From Isoperla grammatica (taxonomy: Eukaryota > Arthropoda > Insecta > Plecoptera > Perlodidae), in NCBI GenBank assembly GCA_945910005.1, contig OX246737.1, positions 78,361,054 through 78,425,053 of the forward strand: 64,000 bases of DNA, given 5' to 3'. Positions 1 to 12,547 of this stretch are shown piece by piece. The translations under genes were made by a program, and so were the position numbers. Position 1 is the first letter of the stretch. Every line of letters begins with the position of its first letter. Under the pieces are notes generated by a model. It saw only the letters and a program-made list of their open reading frames with translations, ran no database searches and was not told where the DNA came from.

Positions 1-3000
1 TATTATGTGCATCTAATTGCAAAAGTCCGCAAATGCGAATCATATCGGCGGTACACTGTAAAAATGAAGAAATTATTGTTGTAAATAAACAATCTTTTTT
101 TATAACATGGCGGATAAACGTACAATTTTGAAATAATTGTCAATTGTTGGTACTGTTGATATAAAGCTACATGTGAAACATTATTTAAATCCGTTTGTAC
201 GTTTTCATTTAATTAAATAAATAAACAAATTTTATTTTTCAGTAATTTATTTTTTGTAGGTTGGCATCTTGACGAATTTTGCTGGTTATGTTAACAGCAT
301 CGAGTTTAGTAGTCACAAACGTTGCCCGAAAATTTCAGCCAAATACGTCAAGCCGTTTGACCTGTGCGCGACGAACAAAATTTGGCGCACATACATACAT
401 ACATACATACATACAGACATACATACGTACACACAGACAAAGCGCCGATCGAGTTGTATGGAAAGATTCACTCCGCTTCGCTACGCTCATCTAACTAGGA
501 AAACGCTCCGCGTTGACAGATGAGCGATTTTTTTCAATGTCACAAATCAAATAAACTAGAAAAACGCTCCGCGTTGACAGATGAGCGATTTTTTTTCAAT
601 GTATCAAATCAAATAAATCATTTGCATATCATATTACTCTAAAAAAAAAAAAATACCTTTATATTAAACATATGATTTTTTTACAAGATAGTGGATCAAG
701 TTACAACTTTAGAATTTGTGTATATTATTTGTCGATATGTTGCTAATAACTGCACGAAATATTATTAAAATCCGTCAAGAATTAAAACCTTCAAGTTCAT
801 TTCAATGGATTTCCGCATAATTTCATTCGACCGTGGTCTACTCAATAGGCTCTAGTTCATCAACTATTAAACCTATCAGGGTATGGAAAGTTCCATAATG
901 TAGATACAGACTATATCTAAAATGTAATTCTGTTTAATCATACAATAACTCGCATTTAAACTATAATAATAGCTTTTCAAATTGTCGACCAAGTAGGTTG
1001 TTATTTTCTGCATGTTTGCCGTGAAAGTCATAAAACATAACACGTCATTGTGGCCATTCTATGATAGCTATCAAAATTCCAAATATATAGTAAGAAAGGT
1101 CAGACTGCGTAAGCCATTTCGGCAGCATATTATGTGCATCTAACTTCAATGGTCCGAAAATGCGAATCATATCGGTGGAACACTGTAAAAATGAAGACAA
1201 TTATAGCTGTAAATAAACAATATTTTTTTACAACATGGCGGTTAAAGCTACAATTTTGAAACTATTGTCGAGTGTTGGTACTATTGATGTGGACCTACAT
1301 ATAAAAAATCATTTATATCCGTGTGTGAGTTTTAATTAGATTAAATTAATAAAAAAAAATGTTTTTCATTAACTCTTTTTTTGTAGGTTGGCATTATACG
1401 TCATTGTAGCCTTTTTAAGACAGCTATCGAAATTCCAAATAAAAATGAGAAAGGTATGATTGCGTACGCTTTTTTGTGTTTACTATATGTGCATCTAACT
1501 GCAAAGATCCGCAAATGCGAATGATATCGGTGGAACACTGTAAAAATGAAAAAAATATTACCGTAAAAAAACAATATTTTTTATAACATGGCGGATGAAC
1601 TTACAATTTTGAAACTATTGACAAGTGTTGGTACTGTTAAAGTGAATCTACAAGTTAAACATCATCAAAATCCGTTGGTAAGTTTTCATTAAATTAAATA
1701 AATAAACAAATTTTATTTTTCAGTAATTAATTGTTTGTAGGTTGGCATCTTAACGAATTTTGCTGGTTATGTTAACAGCATCGAGTTTAGTGGTCACGAA
1801 CGTTGCCCGAAAATTTCAGCCAAATACGTCAAGCCGTTTGACCTGTGCGCGACGAACAAAATTTAGCGCACATACATACATACATACATACATACAGACA
1901 TACATACATACATACATACGTACACACAGACAAAGCGCCGATCGAGTTGTATGGAAAGATTCACTCCGCTTCGCTACGCTCATCTAATCATTTGCATATC
2001 ATATTACTCTTTAAAAAAAAAATACCTTAATAATAAACATATGATTTTTTTACAAGATGGCGGATCATGTTACAACATTATAAATTAAGTATATTATTTC
2101 TTGATATGTTGCTAATAAATGCACGAAATATTATTTTAATCCGTTAAGAAGTTTTCTTTAAAGAAATTAAAACCTTCAAGTTGATGGATTTCCGCATAAT
2201 TTCATTCGACCGTGGTCTACTCAATAGGCTCTAATTCATAAACTATTAAACCTATCAGTGTATAGAAAGTTCCATAATGTAGATACAGACTATATATAAA
2301 ATGTAATATTGTTTAATCATACAATAACTTGCATTTAATTTATAATAATAACTTTTTAAATTGTCGACCAAGTTTGTTGTTATTTCTTGCATGTTTGCCG
2401 TGAAAGTCATAAAACATAACACGTCATTGTAGCCATACTATGCAAGCTAATAAAATTCCAAATACATAGTGAGAAAGGTCTGACTCCCTACGCCATTCCT
2501 GCAGCATACTATGTGCATCTTACTTCAATGGTCCACAAATGCGAATCATATCGGTGGAACACTGTAAAAATGAAAAAAAAATTTACCGTAAATAAACAAT
2601 ATTTTTTTACAACATGGCGCTTAAAGCTACAATTTTGAAACTATTGTCGAGTGTTACTACTATTGATGTGGACCTATATGCAAAAACTTATTTATATCCG
2701 TGTGTAAGTTTTAATTAAATTAAATAAATTAAAAAACATGTTTTTCAGTAACTTATTGTTAGTAGGTTGGCATCTTACGTAATGGAAGCCTTTTTGTGAC
2801 AGCTATCAAGATTCCAAATATTTTTGAGAAAGGTATGATTGCGTACGCTATTTTTGTGTATACCATGTGCGTCTGACTGCAAAGATCCGCAAATACGAAT
2901 GATATCGGTGGAACACTGTAAAAATGAAAACATTATTACCGTAAAAAAACAATATTTTTTTATAACATGGCGGATGATTTTACAATATTGAAACTATTGT

Positions 3001-6000
3001 CAAGTGTTAATACCGTTGATGGTAATCTACAAGTGAAACATCATTAAAATCCGTTTGTAAGTTTTCATTTAATTAAATAAATAAACGATTTTTGTTTTTC
3101 AGTAATTAATTTTTTGTAGGTTGGCATCTTGATGGATTTTGCTGGTTATGTTAACAGCATCGAGTTTAGTAGTCACAAATGTTGACCGAAAATTTCAGCC
3201 AAATACGTCAAGCCGTTTGACCTGTGCGCGACGAACAAAATTTAGCGCACAGACATACAGACATACATACATACACACAGACAAAGCGCCGATCGAGTTG
3301 TATGGAGAGATTCACTCCGCTTCGCTGCGCTCATCTAACTAGGAAAACGCTCCGCGTTGAATGATGAGCGATTTTTTCAATGTATCAAATCAAATAAATC
3401 ATTTGCATATCATACTAGGAAAACGCTCCTCGTTGCCAGATGAGCGATTTTTTTCAATGTATCAAATTAAATAAATCATTTGCATATCATATTACTCTTA
3501 AAAAAAAAAAAAAAATACCTTTATAATAAACATATGATTTTTTTACAAGATGGTGGATCAAGTTACATCCTTATAACTTAAGTATATTATTTCTTGATTT
3601 GTTGGTAATAAATGCACAAAATATTATTTAAATCCGTTAAGAAGTTTTCTTTAAAGAAATTAAAACCTTCAAGTTGATGGATTTCCGCATAATTTCATTC
3701 GACCGTGGTCTACTCAATAGGCTCTAATTCATAAACTATTCAATTTATCAGTGTATGGAAAGTTCCATAATGTAGATACAGACTATATCTAAAATGAAAT
3801 TAAATTATTTATACAATAACCCGCTTTTAAATCATAATAAAAGCTTTTTAATTTGTCGACCAAGTTCGTTGTTTACATTTGCATGTTTGCCGTGAAGGTC
3901 ATAAAACATAACAAGTCATTGTAGCCATTCTATGATAGCTATCAAAATTATAAATACATAGTGAGAAAGGTCTGACTGCGTAAGCCATTTCGGCAGCATA
4001 CTATGTGCATCTAACTTTAACGGTCCGCAAATGCGAAGCATATCGGTGGAACACTGTAAAGACGAAGAAAATTACTGCCGTAAATAAACAATATTTGTTT
4101 ATAACATGGCGGTTGAAGCTACAATTTTGAAACTATTGTCAAGTGTTGGTACTATTGATGTAAACCTACATTTAAAAAATCGATAATATCCGTGTGTAAG
4201 TTTTAATTAAAATAAATAAATAACAAAACACGTGTTTCAGTTGTTAATTTTTTGTAGGTTGGCATCTAATGTCATTGTAGCCATTCTATGACAGCTATCG
4301 AAATTCCAAATAATAGTGCAGAGGTATTGTTACGTACGCTATTTTTGGTGTATACTATGTGCATCTAATTGCAAAAGTCCGCAAATGCGAATCATATCGG
4401 CGGAACACTGTACAAATGAAGAAATTATTGTTGTAAATAAACAATATTTTTTTATAACATGGCGGATAGACGTACAATTTTGAAATTATTGTCAATTGTT
4501 GGTACTGTTGATATAAACCTACATGTGAAACATTATTTAAATCCGTTTGTAAGTTTTCATTTAATTAAATAAATAATCAAATTTTATTTTTCAGTAATTA
4601 ATTTTTTGTAGGTTGGCATCTTGACGAATTTTGCTAGTTATGTTAACAGCATCGAGTTTAGTAGTTATGAACGTTTCCCGAAAATGTCAGCCACATACGT
4701 CAAGCCGTTTGACCTGTGCGCGACGAACAAAATTTAGCGCACTTACATACAGACATACATACAGACATACATACACACAGACACACAGACAAAGCGCCGA
4801 TCGAGTTGTATGGAAAGATTCACTCCGCTTCGCTACGCTCATCTAATTACTCTTTAAAAAAAAAATACCTTTATAATAAACATATGATTTTTTTACAAGA
4901 TGGCGGATCAAGTTACAACCTTATTACTTAAATATATTATTTCTTGATATGTTGCTAATAAATGCACGAAATATTATTTAAATCCGTTAAGAAGTTTTCT
5001 TTAAAGAAATTAAAACCTTCAAGTTGATGGATTTCCACATAATTTCATTCGAACGTGGTCTACTCAATAGGCTCTAATTCATAAACTATTAAACCTATCA
5101 GTGTATGGAAAGTTCCATAATGTAGATACAGACTATATCTAAAATGTAATATTGTTTTATTATACAATAACTCGTATTAAACTATAATAATAGCTTTTTT
5201 AATTGTCCACCAAGTTTGTTGTTATTTTCTGCATGTTTGCCGTGAAAGTCATAAAACATAACACGTCATTGTAGCCATTCTATGATAGCTATCAAAATTC
5301 CAAATAATAGTGAGAAAGGTCTGACTCCCTACGCCATTCCTGCAGCATACTATGTGCATCTGGTTCAATGGTCCGCAAATGCGAATCATATCGGTGGAAC
5401 ACTGTAAAAATGAAGAAAATGTCTGCCGTAAATAAACAATATTTTTTTATAACATGGCCGTTAAAGCTAAAATTATGAAACTACTGTCGAAGGTTAGTAT
5501 CATTTATGTGAACCTACAAGCAAACAATTATTTTTATCCGTGTGCAAATGGTTTTTTAATTCAATTAATTAAAAAACATGTTTTTCAGTTATTAATTTTC
5601 TGTAGGTTGGCATCTTACGTCATTGTACCCATTCTATGACAGCTATCGAGATTCCAAATAAAACTGAACATGTATAATTACGTACGCTATGTTTGGTGTA
5701 ACATATGTACATCTAACTGCAATAGTCGGCAAATGCGAATCATATCGGTGGAACACTGTGAAATGAAGAAATTATTGTAGTAAATAAACAATATTTTTTT
5801 ATAACATGGCGGATGAATTTACAATTTTGAAACTTTTGTCAAGTGTTGGTATTGTTGATGTGAATCTACAAGTGAAACATTATTAAAATCCGTGTGTAAG
5901 TTTAAAGGTAATTAAATAAATAAACAAATTATTTTTTTCAGTAATTATTATTTTGTAGGTTGGCATCTTGACGAATTTTGCTGGTTATGTTAACAGCATC

Positions 6001-6190
6001 GAGTTAAGTGGTCACAAATGTTGACAAAAAATGTCAGCCAAATACGTCAAGCCGTTTGACCTGTGCGCGACGAACAAAATTTAGTGCACATACAGACATA
6101 CAGACATACATACATACATACATACACACAGACAAAGCGCCGATCGAGTTGTATGGAGAGATTCACTCCGCTTCGCTGCGCTCATCTAAT
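1..6190. repeat. Tandem array of ~1.35-1.5 kb repeat units
   Basis: About four and a half units follow one another. Landmark copies of an 'aacatggcggat' block lie near 105, 1585, 2965, 4457 and 5802, giving spacings of about 1480, 1380, 1492 and 1345 bases. A related 'aacatggcggtt' sub-block lies in between near 1234, 2613, 4105 and 5450, so each unit contains an internal duplication. Each unit has a ~230-base module (about 256-494, 1736-1987, 3115-3337, 4607-4847, 5955-6190) that opens with 'ggttggcatctt', contains a CATA/CAGA microsatellite and ends in 'cgctcatctaa'. Decayed relatives occur near 24.37-24.70 and 26.34-27.12 kb, so the family is dispersed as well as tandem. Short ORFs in it repeat the same frame and are not convincing genes. 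The CTAA end could suggest a Helitron-like terminus, but no good hairpin precedes it. The class is unresolved. Confidence 0.85.
485..620. repeat. Two ~60-base copies of a CTAGGAAAACGCTC repeat
   Basis: Two direct copies of 'ctaggaaaacgctccgcg' followed by 'ttgacagatgagcg' and 'caatgtatcaaatcaaataa' stand side by side at ~495 and ~555. Another pair is at ~3339 and ~3416. The same 5' motif is the left terminus of the inverted-repeat element at 22.8 kb, so these look like solo ends of that transposon family placed just after the 'cgctcatctaa' module. CGCTCATCT and AGATGAGCG can pair as a 9-bp stem across the junction. Confidence 0.6.
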
Positions 6191-6245
6191 CAACTTGAAA
6201 CGTTTCGTGTGTTCCTAAGACGGTCAACAGCCGCGGCCGATAAAA

Positions 6246-6398
6246 CTGTTAGTGTTTTGTGTATCAACTGTTAGTGTTTTGTGTAGCAACTGTTAGTGTT
6301 TTGTGTATCAACTGTTAGTGTTTTGTGTATCAACTGTTAGTGTTTTGTTTAGCAACTGTTAGTGTTTTGTGTATCAACTGTTAGTGTTTTTCGTATCA
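6246..6398. repeat. 22-bp minisatellite, 7 copies
   Basis: The unit 'ctgttagtgttttgtgtatc' plus 'aa' is repeated seven times head to tail, with t/g exchanges at the 'tatcaa/tagcaa' position and a diverged last copy. No coding potential is apparent. Confidence 0.9.
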
Positions 6399-7037
6399 CG
6401 GATGGACTCATTTTATTACAAACAAACAGACTAACCATGCTTCAACCTTATGTTGACTGAATGCAATTATGATGTTTACCATGATGTTAATTGATGTCGC
6501 TTTAGTGCCGAAATGTAATGCAGTAGTTGTTACAATATTATTTTCTCATATTTTCTTACTTAGTTGTAGTACGGACCCGTAATGTGTTGTGTAAACGCAA
6601 ATTTTGTTTTTATGTATTACTTTTACCATGTCAATTGCATTGTTAGTTTATAGTAGGTTATAGTACTGCCTCGATACTTAAACCAATTTTACTTCGTACA
6701 TTACTTTAAGGGGGGGGGGGGGGGGCTGCAATGGGTCACCCCCCCACGGGGTAGAGCCCCCCTCCTCCAGCGAGGCATAGGGTGAATAAACAGGTTCAGG
6801 GACGTTGGTGTTTTGGATTGTGCGGGTCCCCAGTTCCTGTCCCATTACATACATGAAACAAGTTGTGCCCTACATATCTGCTCTTAGGTTGAACCATAGA
6901 CATTGACACAGAAACACAGCTGTTGTACTTTTTCTACGAAGCAAAGCTATATTATCTACTGGCCTGAAGCGATGTCATAAGTTGTGACTGCAACTGCGTT
7001 CATTCAATATCACATTGCATAACTTGAAGGTGAGTGC
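6399..7037. other. Intergenic flank of the Polinton, no gene seen
   Basis: A run of G (about 6710-6726) is followed by a C/G-rich stretch. No ORF, tRNA or transposon end is recognised here. Just before the Polinton the sequence reads AAG|GTGAGT (about 7028-7036), which resembles a 5' splice site. This could mean the Polinton sits in a host gene, but no exon is identified. Confidence 0.5.
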
Positions 7038-7043
7038 GACGCT
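7038..7043. repeat. Left 6-bp target-site duplication GACGCT
   Basis: GACGCT immediately precedes the left terminus AGTAGTTATT and recurs at 22633-22638 immediately after the right terminus. Six-base duplications are the established hallmark of Polinton integration, which is carried out by a retroviral-type integrase. Confidence 0.93.
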
Positions 7044-8154
7044 AGTAGTTATTATACCCGTTAAGGCAGTTTTAGGATTACGTCGAACCAAAGAAATTTG
7101 GCAAAAAGTTAAAGTGATATTACAAAAGTCTATTTATTTGGGCATCTGATCCATAACTTTTGGTTTTAATATTTTCAATAGTTTACTTTTTAAAAAATAA
7201 TTAGGAAATTGAGTATAAATAATAGCTTATAAAATCAATGGTAAAGCTGTGTCTAACCACATCCGGTCGAGTTCCGTTGACCACATCATCGTCTTATCAT
7301 AGTACGTAGATAAGCACGCGTAAGTAAATAGATCCTTGGTTCGGAGGTCCTCTGTTCGACGAGGGGCCCGACTCTTCGCATTCGCACTCGCATTAGCATT
7401 CGCATTTGCATTCGCATTCGCATTCGCATTCGCATTCGCATTCGCATTCGCATTCGCATTAGCATTCGCATAAGCATAGTCGTCTTATCAGTTTAGTACG
7501 AGTAAGTAAATAGGTCCTTAGTTCGGAGGTCCTCGGTTCGACGCAGGGCTCGACCGTGACGAGGGGTCCGACTTTTAGCCTTTGTATAGCTTATTGAGCT
7601 CCTTGGTTAGAGAAATCCTTTGCAGTGAGTTGCAATTACAGGATGCTAAGTTCCTTTTCATGCCACCAGAATAGGTCGGTGCTTACCTTAGTACGTAGTC
7701 TATTCTTGGCGCGAGGTCCTTGGTTCGTTTCTTTGTGAAGGTTATTTATTCTCTATATGTTAAATTAGAACGCTCTTAATAGCTGCATAAATACTGAAAA
7801 CATACAGGAAATAGCGCAGACTCTGATAACGTTTCCGATAGCGAGGCGTTGTAGCGTTCGACTCTCCGTACGTTACTCATGGTGCTTGGTCATTGGTTCG
7901 AGGTCCTAGGTTCGACGCGAGGTTCGGCTCTTCGTATTTGAATAGCTTTATTGAGCTCCTTGGTTAGAGAATTTGTTTTAGTACGTACTTTGTTGTTCCT
8001 AAAAAATTCCCCTTTTTGAGATTAATGTATTTTACTTTGATTGTAATTTTGGTACGAGCTCCCTCAATGTTAAATTATAAGACCTCTTAAACACTGCACA
8101 CGAGGCTGTAACAGGAAGTGTTAATACGATATGAATAATCGTAAGTGATAGCGG
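7044..8154 (+). repeat. Polinton left terminal inverted repeat
   Basis: This 1.11 kb arm matches the reverse complement of 21545-22632. By eye the outer ~820 bases are almost identical, and the inner ~290 bases carry small indels and substitutions. Embedded features are a GCATTC hexamer array and four dispersed copies of a motif resembling GGTCCTNNGTTCGA (around 7335, 7515, 7718 and 7893). Homology ends at GCGG before the unique region. Confidence 0.93.
7378..7475 (+). repeat. GCATTC hexamer array inside the left TIR
   Basis: About 16 hexamers, mostly GCATTC with GCACTC, GCATTA and GCATTT variants, form this tract. The right arm carries the complementary tract near 22211-22300 with fewer core units and no GCATTT variant. 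The array therefore changed length by slippage after, or despite, homogenisation of the arms. Confidence 0.85.
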
Positions 8155-8667
8155 TTAATTTTTTATCTTTTGGATAAGTACGGTGTAGGACTTGATGGAA
8201 TTATAAATAATACTATTCTCATGTTTGGTAATATCTGCGAATGATTTATTAATGGAAATATACATTTTGTAATCATTTTTCTTATACTAACCACAACTTC
8301 TTAATCAACACAATATCTTGCATATGCATGTGGTAATTGATTGAAGCTAGTTAGTTTTTACCACAATTAAAATTTATTCACCTCCTATACAGTTATGAAC
8401 AGGAAGGAAATTGCGGTTAATGGTGCGCTTGCAGTGGACTGCGGTTTCTCCCTGTAACAGAAACATCACATGTAGTACGTTGCACTGCAGTTTTTCACTA
8501 ATTAAAGAAGGTTGTGATATGTAATTAAATGCAGTTTAAAGTAACTGCGTCGGTAGGCTACATCATCAGTTGAGGTTTGACTCTACTACCTACCGGACAT
8601 TCAGCACCTCCTACGTTTTGTACTTAAGCCACTTATCCTGTCGAGATCTACATACAAGACATCAATT
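8155..8667 (+). promoter_or_regulatory. Putative promoter and leader region upstream of PolB
   Basis: Unique sequence between the left TIR and the first gene. No canonical TATA box is clear. Because PolB starts at 8751 and an intron-like segment begins at 8668, a transcript must start somewhere here. The location is inferred from position only. Confidence 0.35.
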
Positions 8668-8747
8668 GTAAGTATTCAGTTGTTCTTTTTATATCTTTAT
8701 CCCTTAAAAATGTTCTGTTTTCTATTATGTTACGCTCTTATTTTTAG
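8668..8747 (+). other. Candidate 5' UTR intron before PolB
   Basis: The segment begins with a consensus donor GTAAGT (8668-8673) and ends in a pyrimidine-rich run and TTTTTAG (8741-8747), followed by AAC and the PolB start codon. The 80-base length fits a small animal intron. A similar acceptor-AAC-ATGG arrangement precedes the OB-fold gene at 15616. Splicing is inferred from sequence only. Confidence 0.5.
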
Positions 8748-8750
8748 AAC

Positions 8751-11700
8751 ATGGAAAAGTCTGCAAGAGAATCACAATCCACCTCCTCCTCCTCCCCTCG
8801 TTTTTCACTAATCAATTCCTTTTCCCGCGAGTTTACTAAATTTAAAACGAAAGGAACCAGATATGTTGTCAAAATTAATACTACTCCTCAAGCGGAAACA
8901 GCTCCTTTAGAATATGTTAAGGAAACGATTGAGGAACTTTTAGAAAAAATTCTAACAGGTATTGACGATCAGGACATGGTTGGCATGACAATTAGAAACA
9001 CCGAAAATATTATGGACAAACCCATTGGCATGTCGTTTCGACGCAAAGATCAAATTGATTCCGAAATTATTCTTTCGGTCATTTCGAAAATTACTCAATC
9101 AAATTCAAAATTTTTAATTACAGATAAACTTGAGGTAAGTGTTGATCACGTTAAATTACCCCAAGGTAACGGTGGAATTAAAACCAAAGGCCGCCCATTA
9201 CCTGTCCTTAGTCATTTAAAACGAAGCATTGTGACTATTAAAGCAGAGCATAATTGTCTCGCTCATGCCCTGGTGGTGGCAATGGCTAAAGTAGATAACG
9301 ATCCACATTACACGGCATATCGAAAGGGGTGGAAAATAGAACCAAAAGTCAAGGAACTTCTAGAAAAATCAGGTGTTAATCTAGAAAATGGCGGTGGCAT
9401 TCACGAACTTCAACAGTTTCAAGCATATCTCAAAGACTACAAAATTGTTGTTTATAATAGGTTGAAATGTGACGGTATTTGGTTCTCAGGAGAGATTCAA
9501 TCACAAAAGCATCTTTACCTTCTTTACGATGAAAAAGCAAGGCATTTTAATGTGATTGTTAATCTCCCTGCAGCCATGGCAAAACGTTTCGTATGTAAAG
9601 GGTGTCACAGTGGTTTTGATAGTATATCGCGACATACATGTGCCTATACGTGCTCGGGTTGTCTAAGTGCACCTCCTTGCGATGTAGGCGATACTAAGGT
9701 GTTTTGCGAATCATGTCAGAGATATTTTAGAAGTCAATCCTGTTTCAATCATCACTTGGAAAAACGTTTTTCTAATGATAAGTCTGCATGTATGATTCGC
9801 AAAAACTGTCCAAAATGTAGGATGTACATGCACGAAAATCACGAATGTGGCAAAGTCTTTTGTCAAGTATGCTTGAAAAATGTTGTTCTAGGCCATCAAT
9901 GTTTTATGAAAAAAATGGGGGAGTTTAGGGAGAAAGAAGATTGGATGTTTGTGTTTTTTGATATTGAATCTACTCAGGACTCTGAATTAGACGATAAGGT
10001 ATTTGAACACAAACCCAATCTATTGGTAGCGCAAACAGCGTGTTATCATTGCATTAATTCTGACACCCTAGAACAATGTTTTAGGTGTGGAACACGTCAG
10101 ATATCTTGTTGGAAAGATCCTATTAATGAATTTCTAGATTTCTTGGTCAAAGATCGGCTGTGTATTGACAGAATAATTTGCATTTCACATAATGGACGAG
10201 GTTACGATTCGCACTTTATTCTAAAGCGATGTATCGAAAAAGGATGGACACCTTCCCTCATCAAGGATGGTCGTAAGATTCTTGCCATGGATGTCGAACA
10301 TATTCGATTCATAGATTCTCTCAGCTTCCTACCTATGCCTTTAAGTGCACTCCCTAAAGCATTTGGATTAAAGGTAAAAAAAGGATATTACCCTCACCTT
10401 TTTAATACCGAAACAAACTTAAATTACGTAGGCCCTATACCTTCACCCTATTTCTTTGGTGATGAATACATGTCTCCTGCAGCACACACAGAGTTTCACA
10501 AGTGGTACAAAGACCAAGAAGGGAGGGTGTTTGATAACAAACATGAACTAGAAAGTTACTGTATAGACGATGTCAATGTACTAAGACTGGCCTGCCAAGC
10601 ATTTCGTAGGCTATTTTTAGAAATAGGAAACGTTGACCCTTTTCTAGAGTCTATCACTATTTCATCTGCATGCAATAAAGTTTTTAGAAGAAACTTTTTA
10701 AAGTCGAATACCATAGGTATTATTCCTTCTTGCGGATATCGATTGGGCGACAAACAGTCGGGAGAGGCTATTAAATGGCTCATTTACGAGGCAGAGAAAC
10801 GTAACATTAATATACAACACGCGGGTAATGGAAGGGAAAAACGTCTACCACAATTTCCTCGTAAAAAAGTAGATGGCTTTTGCGCAGAAACAAATGAGGT
10901 GTTTGAGTATTTTGGGTGTTTTTGGCATGGATGCCCCCTGTGCCAACCAAACAGAGACCATTTGATTCGTAATGCTACCGAGACACTTGCCGACAGATAC
11001 GAACAGACAGTGCAACGTATGGAGATGATCTGCAAGGCTGGGTACACATTACATGTCATGTGGGGGTGCCAATTCCGTAAAATACTCGATAAATCACCTC
11101 AACTCGAATCTCGTCTCAATAATCATCCTATGGTGAACCAACAACCCCTACGTTTCAGAGATGCTCTCTACGGAGGGCGCACAGAAGCTCTGAAATTAGA
11201 GTATACAGTTAAAGAGGGAGAGCAAATTTGTTACATAGATTTTATCAGCCTCTATCCTGATATTTGTAAAAATTTCAAGTTTCCTCTGAAACATCCTACT
11301 CGCATTTGTGTAGGGGAAGAATGTCCCAGTCCTAGTGAGATTCTGAAACTAGACGGATTTATTAAATGTACCATTCTTCCTCCTAAAGATCTCTATCACC
11401 CAGTTGCTCCTTTGAGGGCACAATCGAAACTTTTGTTTCCTTTATGTCAAGCTTGTGCCATTAGTATGAACATGGGCGCGTGTTCTCATTCACGTAAAGA
11501 ACGTTGTCTAACGGGTACATGGGTTATAGACGAGATTCGAGAAGCCATACAAATGGGATACGAATTTGTCGAAATTCACGAGTTTATTCAGTATGACGTC
11601 ACACAGTTTGATGGGGTTGAGGGTGGATTCTTCGTAGAGTACATCAACATGTTTTTGAAGCTTAAGCAAGAGGCATCAGACTGGCCCGCTTGGGTTCAAA

Positions 11701-12538
11701 CCCCTGAGGATAAACTAAAGTATGTAAACGACTATAAGGACAACGAGGGTATCGAATTAAACCCTGAAAACATTGCCAAGAACCCCGGATTGAGAATTAT
11801 CTCAAAATTAGCACTCAATTCGCTCTGGGGACGGTTCGCAATGCGGGCTAATGCCTCTCAAACAACCCTTATTAGAAAGCCAGAAGCATTGTACAACTTC
11901 CTCACAACCCCTGGAATCGAAGTACAAGACTTGATATTCCCGAACGACGATATGGTTTGGATAACGTGGAAGTACACCGAAGAATCTATTAAAGTCAATA
12001 ATACAGTGAACGTGGCTATAGCATCCTATGTCACGACAGGTGGCGACTTAAACTCTATCGTTATCTGAAACAAATTGGTCGTTCGGTACTTTACTGTGAC
12101 ACTGACAGCATTATCTATGTAAAACGCCCTACCGACACGTTTGATATTCCAGTGGGGGATTATCTCGGGGACTTTACAAACGAACTTGAAGAGTATGGTT
12201 CAAATGCTTACATTAACAAATTTGTTGCGGGAGGCCCTAAAGCATACTCTTTCTCTGTGACAAACACAGACTCGGGGAAAGACGTGACAGTATGTAAAGT
12301 ACGAGGTATTACTCTAAACTTTAAGAATTCCAAGAAAATTAATTTCGACTCTATTAAAAATTCGATACTCTCGGAGGTTCCTGCCCCTATTCAAGTAACA
12401 GATCCCCGAAAAATCAAAAGAAAACAAATGGGGGTAATTGTTTCTAAGCCGGAAACAAAAACCTTCAATGTTGTTTTTAATAAACGCCGACGACTTGATA
12501 ACAATGACTCCCTACCTTACGGATACGATTCCTCTTAA
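8751..12538 (+). CDS. polB: Protein-primed family B DNA polymerase, frameshifted
   Basis: This is the replicative polymerase of the Polinton. The first frame runs 8751-12068 (1105 codons). Residues ~160-270 hold an N-terminal domain with NCLAHAL (Cys169) and a later His265, a layout like OTU-type cysteine proteases (inference). Residues ~282-385 are Cys/His-rich and zinc-finger-like. The exonuclease motifs are DIE (404-406), HNGRGYD (480-486) and YCIDD (603-607). Polymerase motif A is DFISLYP (Asp830 onward) and motif B is KLALNSLWG (1019-1027). Motif C, YCDTDSIIY, lies at 12092-12118 in a different frame, which then stays open to the stop at 12538. The reading frame is therefore broken between about 12030 and 12090, close to 12035. 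The rest looks intact. The break is either a real lesion or a sequencing error. The ATG follows a possible intron acceptor and has G at +4. Confidence 0.95.
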
Positions 12539-12547
12539 ATACAGGGC

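Noticed and set aside
256..6274. Recurring short ORFs (MLVMLTASSLVV...)
   Set aside because: They recur only because the repeat module recurs. They run through the microsatellite and lack a conserved end.
7286..7477. Met-Arg repeat ORF on the minus strand
   Set aside because: It reads the GCATTC hexamer array in the Polinton TIR.
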